From Clostridiales bacterium UBA929 (GTDB lineage: Bacteria > Bacillota > Clostridia > Oscillospirales > UBA929): 9,500 nt of DNA. The translations under genes were made by a program, and so were the position numbers. Shown here piece after piece: positions 5,845 through 9,500 of the stretch (within the stretch, counting starts at the first letter, position 1; the number at the start of each line of letters is the position of its first letter). The DNA is taken from the NCBI GenBank assembly GCA_002293625.1, contig DBDP01000099.1, forward strand, positions 1 to 9,500. Direction: 5' to 3'. The notes beneath the pieces were generated by a model. It had not been told where the DNA came from, ran no database searches, and saw nothing but the letters and a program-made list of their open reading frames with translations.

Positions 5845-6035
5845 TGTTGTGGAAATGAAGCGGCAGGTCTTCCGACTGAGACACCTTCGCTTTCTCGCCT
5901 TCCCGGAGGGGTTGCCCCCGGTGGCTGCGCTTTAAGCGCTTGAAAAAGCTGTGTCATCACGGCAGCAGGACTGTTTGGGATTTTCACCCGATTCCCTATT
6001 CTCGCGTATTCGCATACGCGCACCGAAACATCCAA
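5845..6035 (-). ncRNA. Cobalamin (B12) riboswitch aptamer
   Basis: Minus-strand leader of the DUF4430/S-component unit. Conserved core pieces occur in the right order: a CGGGTGAAAATCCC stretch (plus about 5977-5990), GCTGCCGTGATGACACAG (about 5949-5966), AGCCACCGG (about 5918-5926), GGGAAGG (5898-5904), and CAGTCGGAAGACCTGCC (about 5862-5878). These match the B12-box and core of the cobalamin riboswitch family. The 3' part of the leader (about 5785-5844) holds a further hairpin, CCGGGA/TCCCGG (5797-5802 with 5811-5816), and leads into the terminator, forming the expression platform. Exact aptamer limits are approximate. Control is expected to be repression at high B12. Confidence 0.9.
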
Positions 6036-6051
6036 TATTAGGTTTAGCCAC

Positions 6052-6081
6052 AGTGTACCATGCCGGTTGAGCCGCTGTCAA
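6052..6081 (-). promoter_or_regulatory. Promoter of the B12 riboswitch operon
   Basis: On the minus strand a perfect TTGACA (plus 6076-6081) is 18 bases from TACACT (6052-6057), which is preceded by TG as an extended -10. It lies just upstream of the riboswitch and back to back with the promoter of the divergent acetylation cassette. Confidence 0.8.
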
Positions 6082-6122
6082 GATAATTTTGTTTGTTTCG
6101 GTAAAAAAGCAGTCGATAAGTG

Positions 6123-6152
6123 TTGCATGAAACGCTGTCAATGTGGTATGAT
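6123..6152 (+). promoter_or_regulatory. Promoter of the O-acetylation cassette
   Basis: TTGCAT (6123-6128) and TATGAT (6147-6152) are 18 bases apart. TG at 6144-6145 forms an extended -10. The lipoprotein start lies 30 bases downstream. No operator or riboswitch is visible between promoter and gene. Confidence 0.7.
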
Positions 6153-6181
6153 AGCATCTACATGAAAGGCGGTAACATTCT

Positions 6182-6724
6182 ATGAAAAAAACGGTATGTT
6201 TAATCGGCGCGTTGATCTTCACGTTGCTTCTCGGCGGATGCGGAGCGAAAGAGACACCGGGGTTGCCCGATGTCAGCGCCGAGACGGCGCTGCAGTCCAT
6301 TATGGATAAGTCAAAAGCGGAGTTGGGAGAGACAGAGTTCCCGATGGTTGGCAATATGGCTCTGACAGAAGCCGAACTGGACGACGAAGGAAAAAACTAC
6401 GGTCTTACCCCGGCGCAACTCGGCGAAACCGTAACCGAAGCGCATATCTCAAAAGCCATGATGTCCACGTCGCCCTTTGAGGTGGTACTGTTCAAATGCA
6501 AAGACGCCGAATCCGCGCTCGCGGTGAAGAACTCCATTGCCGACAACTACTTCGCGGGGAAATGGATCTGCGTTTTCCCGAAGCAGGCGTTTACCGCAGA
6601 CGCGGGGCAATACGTCCTGCTCGCCGCGACGGAGGATACACAAGCCCCTGTGCTTCAGAAATATTTTGCCGAGGAATTCGGCGTTGAAAAGGGAAATGTA
6701 AACAAGTTTTACACGTTTGAATAA
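6182..6724 (+). CDS. DUF4358-like lipoprotein
   Basis: A 180-aa secreted lipoprotein. The signal peptide runs KK, then a hydrophobic core, then the lipobox LLGGC with C20 as the lipid-carrying residue, so the mature part sits on the outer face of the membrane. The body (about 40-180) matches the DUF4358 pattern as I remember it: a helix near SAETALQSIMDK, a FPMVGNMALTEAEL segment, the AHISKAMMSTSPFEVVLFKCKD stretch in which a strand precedes a helix, and a final FYTFE. The family has no proven function, but it is often found next to MBOAT and DHHW proteins as here. GGCGG (6168-6172) precedes the ATG by 9 bases. The stop is 5 bases before the MBOAT gene, so they are one operon. A part in the acetylation complex is inferred only from position. 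Confidence 0.82.
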   Translation: MKKTVCLIGALIFTLLLGGCGAKETPGLPDVSAETALQSIMDKSKAELGETEFPMVGNMALTEAELDDEGKNYGLTPAQLGETVTEAHISKAMMSTSPFEVVLFKCKDAESALAVKNSIADNYFAGKWICVFPKQAFTADAGQYVLLAATEDTQAPVLQKYFAEEFGVEKGNVNKFYTFE

Positions 6725-6729
6725 GAACG

Positions 6730-8133
6730 ATGCTCTTTTCCACACCTGAATTCTTATACGCGTTTCTGCCGGTCACGCTGATTCTGTACTTTCTGACGCC
6801 AATGCCGGGAGGCTCGCCCAAACTCCGTAACTATGTGCTTCTTATCATGAGCCTGATTTTTTACGGATGGGGCGAGCCTCGGTATTTGCTGCTGATGACA
6901 GCGCAGCTGTTTTCCGCGTGGGTGTTCGGATTGTTAATCGACCGTTTCCGCGGGAAACTTGCCGGGCGTCTCGCGCTGATCGGCTGCATTGCCGTCGGAA
7001 TCGGCGGGCTGATGTTCTTTAAGTATGCCGATTTCTTTATCGGCAACGTAAACACGTTGTTTGGCGCTTCGTTCGGGCTTCTGAAGTTCGCGCTGCCGAT
7101 CGGCATCAGTTTTTACACCTTTCAGGCGCTCAGCTACGATTTTGACCTATACCTCGGCAGGACAAACGTACAGCGCAATTTTTTTACGCTCTGCACCTAT
7201 GTTACCCTCTTCCCGCAGCTGGTCGCGGGACCGATCGTGCGCTACACGGATGTGGAGAGCGCGCTGAAAAAACGCGAGCATTCGCTTACAGACTTTGCCG
7301 CCGGTGTCCGGCGGCTCATCGCCGGAATTGCGAAAAAAGTCCTGATCGCGAACGTTCTCGCGGAAATGGTTGGCGCTTACAAGCAGAGCGGGGACAGCAG
7401 CGTCCTCGGCACATGGCTGTACATCGTCGGCTATGCGTTCCATCTCTACTTTGACTTTTCCGGCTACAGCGATATGGCAATCGGGATGGGCAGGATGTTC
7501 GGGTTCCGCTTCTTGGAAAATTTTAATTACCCGTATATCGCGCAAAGTGTATCCGATTTTTGGCGGCGCTGGCATATGTCTCTGTCCGCGTGGTTCCGCG
7601 ACTACGTATACATCCCGCTGGGCGGCAACCGCGTCAAACTGTTGAAATATGTACGTAACGTGATGACGGTGTGGCTGCTGACCGGGTTTTGGCACGGCGC
7701 TGACTGGACGTTTGTGATTTGGGGAATCTATTTCGGCGTTATGCTGCTGTTGGAACGATTTGTGCTCGCAAAAGCGCTGGCGCGGCTGCCGCGTTTTGTA
7801 AGGCATGTATACCTGCTGTTTTGCGTCGCTGTCGGCTGGATGATTTTTGACGCGGGCAGTTTGGGCGAGGCGTTTTCGCGCCTCGGGTATCTGTTCGGGG
7901 GCGGAACGGGGTTCATCGGGGAAGATACGTTGTATACTCTTCGAAACTACCTTGTCCCGCTGCTGATTGCCGCCGTTGGGTGTACGCCGTGGCCGTCGCG
8001 TCTCGCGGCAAAGCTCGGCGAAAAGCGAATTATGACGGCGCTGGAGCCTCTTGCCGCGGCTGTGCTGCTACTGCTCGTGACGGCGTATTTGGTGGATGGG
8101 TCGTTTAACCCGTTTATCTACTTCCGGTTTTAG
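6730..8133 (+). CDS. MBOAT-family O-acyltransferase (AlgI/PatA/DltB-like)
   Basis: A 467-aa polytopic membrane acyltransferase predicted to carry acetyl groups from a cytoplasmic donor to the outer face for transfer to a cell-surface polysaccharide. Length and order of motifs match AlgI/PatA: FQALSYDFDLYLGR (about residue 130), a FPQLVAGPIVRYTD motif (about 158-171), FHLYFDFSGYSDMAIGMGRMFGF (about 237-259), the WRRWHMSLSAWFRDYVYIPLGGNR block with H282, and TGFWHGADWTFVIWG with the expected catalytic H322. All key residues are present and the frame is intact. It starts 5 bases after the lipoprotein stop with only a weak ribosome site, so coupling is likely. The target polymer cannot be told from the window. 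A DltB role is less likely because no dltA/C/D genes are present and a DHHW partner follows. Confidence 0.93.
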   Translation: MLFSTPEFLYAFLPVTLILYFLTPMPGGSPKLRNYVLLIMSLIFYGWGEPRYLLLMTAQLFSAWVFGLLIDRFRGKLAGRLALIGCIAVGIGGLMFFKYADFFIGNVNTLFGASFGLLKFALPIGISFYTFQALSYDFDLYLGRTNVQRNFFTLCTYVTLFPQLVAGPIVRYTDVESALKKREHSLTDFAAGVRRLIAGIAKKVLIANVLAEMVGAYKQSGDSSVLGTWLYIVGYAFHLYFDFSGYSDMAIGMGRMFGFRFLENFNYPYIAQSVSDFWRRWHMSLSAWFRDYVYIPLGGNRVKLLKYVRNVMTVWLLTGFWHGADWTFVIWGIYFGVMLLLERFVLAKALARLPRFVRHVYLLFCVAVGWMIFDAGSLGEAFSRLGYLFGGGTGFIGEDTLYTLRNYLVPLLIAAVGCTPWPSRLAAKLGEKRIMTALEPLAAAVLLLLVTAYLVDGSFNPFIYFRF

Positions 8134-8177
8134 CGCTGTCTCACCGCCCGTATGTCGATAACAGAGGAGAGAATTTC

Positions 8178-9269
8178 ATGGAAGAAAAAAAGACGCAAAT
8201 CCGCGCGGCGCTGACAGTCGCGGTGTTTGCGCTGCTGATTGGCGGGTTCTTTCTGCTCAACCTCGTTCTTCCGAAGCCGGAGGTGCTGGAGAGCGAACGG
8301 CGCAAACCTGCCGGGTTACCTTCATTGACTTGGAAGAGCGTAATGTCGAGCGACTTTATGGACGATTTTGCGGCGTACACCGCCGATAACTTCGCCTTCC
8401 GCGAACAACTGCGTACCTTGCGTGCGCTGTCTGTCTTTACGGTGTTCGCGCAAACCGATAAGTCGGGGTTGTATCTCGATGCGCTGGTCGGCGCGGGGAA
8501 ATACGAGAAGGTGAACGAAGCCTCTGTTGCAAAAGCTGCGGGCAAGATTGAACGTCTCGCGGAGCGCTACTTCAACGACGCATACTGCGCCGTAATCCCC
8601 GACAAGAGCGTTTACGCAGACCGGGCTTATCCGGGGTTTAGCGCCGAACAGGTCAATCTAAATATAGACGGCGTAAAGCTGATTGACCTTACCGACAGCC
8701 TTGAAGCCGGGAGTTTTTACAAAACAGATCTGCATTGGGATCAGGCGAAGCTGCGAAACGTTTTGGAAACGCTCGGCGTCGCGATGGGGTTTGACGCCGT
8801 GTGGAGCTTCACGGAAGAGACTGTCGGGGCTTTTCACGGCGTATACGCCGGACAGCTTGCGCTGCCGTTGAAGCCCGACACGATGACGACCCTCACGTCC
8901 GGCGCGCCGCTTTCGGTACGCTACCTCAACGCAAACACGCTTACGTGGGAGGAAGGAGCATTGTACGACCCGGAGGCGGTGAGCGGGCGCGATCCCTATG
9001 ACGTGTTTTTGCGCGGCGCGCAGCCGCTGATCGAGATACAGAACCCCGAAGCGGGAACGGAACGGCAACTATATTTGTTCCGCGATTCGTTCGGTTCCAG
9101 CCTTGCGCCGCTGCTCGCGCCGCTTTACAAAACGGTCACGCTGATTGATCTGCGGTATATCGACAGCCGCCTGCTGCCGGAACTTTTGGACATAGATAAA
9201 AACGCCGACGCGCTGTTTCTATACGGCTCAAAGATTCTGAACAACGCCGACGTGCTGATGACGGATTGA
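8178..9269 (+). CDS. DHHW-family protein (AlgX/AlgJ-like SGNH acetyltransferase)
   Basis: A 363-aa protein with a basic start and one N-terminal membrane anchor (about residues 9-30); the rest should be extracellular. It carries SGNH-fold catalytic signatures: TDLHW with D184 and H186, and FRDSFGSS with the probable nucleophile S304. In AlgX/AlgJ-like proteins these residues form the Ser-His-Asp triad that places acetyl groups on the glycan. The family's usual DHHW motif reads DLHW here, so the first of the two histidines is replaced. The NFAFREQLRTL stretch (about 71-81) also fits the family. A strong ribosome site, GAGGAGA (8164-8170), lies 7 bases before ATG 8178. It follows the MBOAT gene by 44 bases and is the expected partner: MBOAT exports acetyl, and this enzyme transfers it. 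Confidence 0.88.
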   Translation: MEEKKTQIRAALTVAVFALLIGGFFLLNLVLPKPEVLESERRKPAGLPSLTWKSVMSSDFMDDFAAYTADNFAFREQLRTLRALSVFTVFAQTDKSGLYLDALVGAGKYEKVNEASVAKAAGKIERLAERYFNDAYCAVIPDKSVYADRAYPGFSAEQVNLNIDGVKLIDLTDSLEAGSFYKTDLHWDQAKLRNVLETLGVAMGFDAVWSFTEETVGAFHGVYAGQLALPLKPDTMTTLTSGAPLSVRYLNANTLTWEEGALYDPEAVSGRDPYDVFLRGAQPLIEIQNPEAGTERQLYLFRDSFGSSLAPLLAPLYKTVTLIDLRYIDSRLLPELLDIDKNADALFLYGSKILNNADVLMTD

Positions 9270-9286
9270 CAAAGAGGGGTAAACTC

Positions 9287-9315
9287 TTGCATTTTATAGC
9301 TGACAAGTATATACT
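9287..9315 (+). promoter_or_regulatory. Promoter of the PIN-domain gene
   Basis: TTGCAT (9287-9292) and TATACT (9310-9315) are 17 bases apart, upstream of the PIN start. A perfect 8-base palindrome, GTATATAC (9307-9314), overlaps the -10 box and might be an operator. The promoter suggests the gene is separate from the acetylation operon. Confidence 0.55.
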
Positions 9316-9332
9316 GTAAACGGGGTGTTGCT

Positions 9333-9479
9333 GTGAGAATCTACATGGATGTATGCTGCCTTAATCGTCCGTATGACGATCTCTCTCAAGACAGAATTTA
9401 TCTTGAAGCGGAAGCAGTACTATCAATTCTATCTCACTGTGAAAAAACGGTTGGATACTCATCAAAAGTGGTATTATAA
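9333..9479 (+). pseudogene. PIN-domain protein, broken N-terminal fragment
   Basis: The first residues, RIYMDVCCLNRPYDD, then SQDRIYLEAEAVLSILSHCE, closely match the start of a PIN-domain family usually annotated as a VapC-like ribonuclease, with the first metal-binding Asp in MDVCCLN. GTG 9333 follows GGGGTG. The written frame stops at 9477-9479 after 48 residues, ending in the atypical TVGYSSKVVL. Adding one A to the run at 9442-9447 gives CEKNGWILIKS, the expected continuation, and that frame stays open to the window end. After about 9478 the corrected frame no longer resembles a PIN domain. No antitoxin gene fits in the 63 bases upstream. It is thus a frameshifted and perhaps interrupted gene, or a sequencing artefact; the rest of the gene lies outside the window. 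Confidence 0.7.
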
Positions 9480-9500
9480 GGCACCTCTATAAACAAGCCA

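Noticed and set aside
5525..5935. A 136-codon open frame on the plus strand across the B12 leader
   Set aside because: It is antisense to the DUF4430 gene and the cobalamin riboswitch, both strongly supported; the peptide shows no domain.
7147..7806. A 219-codon open frame on the minus strand
   Set aside because: It lies wholly antisense to the well-supported MBOAT gene, is rich in His, Arg and Pro in a way typical of shadow frames, and has no ribosome site or family likeness.
9272..9296. Possible terminator after the DHHW gene (AAGAG/CTCTT)
   Set aside because: The stem is only 5 bp with a 7-base loop, is followed by a poor T run, and overlaps the -35 box of the PIN gene promoter.

Overview
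The window looks like a moderately GC-rich Clostridia chromosome, most likely Oscillospiraceae or a relative. The evidence is a DUF6273 tail protein, a CmpB-like phage membrane protein, a cobalamin-riboswitch ECF S component paired with a DUF4430 protein, and a DUF4358/MBOAT/DHHW cassette, all combinations typical of gut and anaerobic Firmicutes. This assignment is inference from gene content; no marker gene fixes the taxon.

Positions 1-4516 (+ strand) are the distal end of a prophage late region. They hold a possible last few codons of a tail gene, a tail-fibre-like protein (DUF6273 plus two Fn3-like repeats), a DUF4376-like tail accessory protein, a block of palindromic repeats, a CmpB-like membrane protein, a DinJ/YafQ-type toxin-antitoxin pair with its own promoter, and two small membrane proteins of holin-region type. 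A strong terminator closes the block. No integrase, terminase, capsid or endolysin gene lies in the window.

Positions 4517-4810 hold the boundary. A tRNA-Trp(CCA) gene on the minus strand has a consensus promoter and a terminator, and its 3' end faces the prophage. This makes it a candidate integration site, although the second att copy would lie outside the window.

Positions 4822-6081 (minus strand) are a vitamin B12 uptake unit. It has a promoter, a cobalamin riboswitch, an intrinsic terminator, a membrane-anchored DUF4430 (transcobalamin-C-terminal-like) protein, and an ECF transporter S component. The DUF4430 gene appears to have lost one base in a C run: the next frame restores the expected C-terminus and a GTGA overlap with the S component.

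Positions 6123-9269 (+ strand) are a divergently transcribed surface-polymer O-acetylation cassette: a DUF4358 lipoprotein, an MBOAT acyltransferase of the AlgI/DltB/PatA type, and a DHHW/AlgX-like SGNH protein. The MBOAT protein would move acetyl groups across the membrane and the SGNH protein would place them on an extracellular glycan. The lipoprotein's role is unknown.

Positions 9287-9500 hold a PIN-domain gene start that breaks after about 40 codons at an A run and then loses family resemblance, possibly at a mobile-element boundary. I found no CRISPR array, rRNA or complete insertion sequence. Nothing in the window is clearly a wholly new system. The best leads are the DUF4430/ECF B12 unit with its frame break, and the unexplained lipoprotein in the acetylation cassette.
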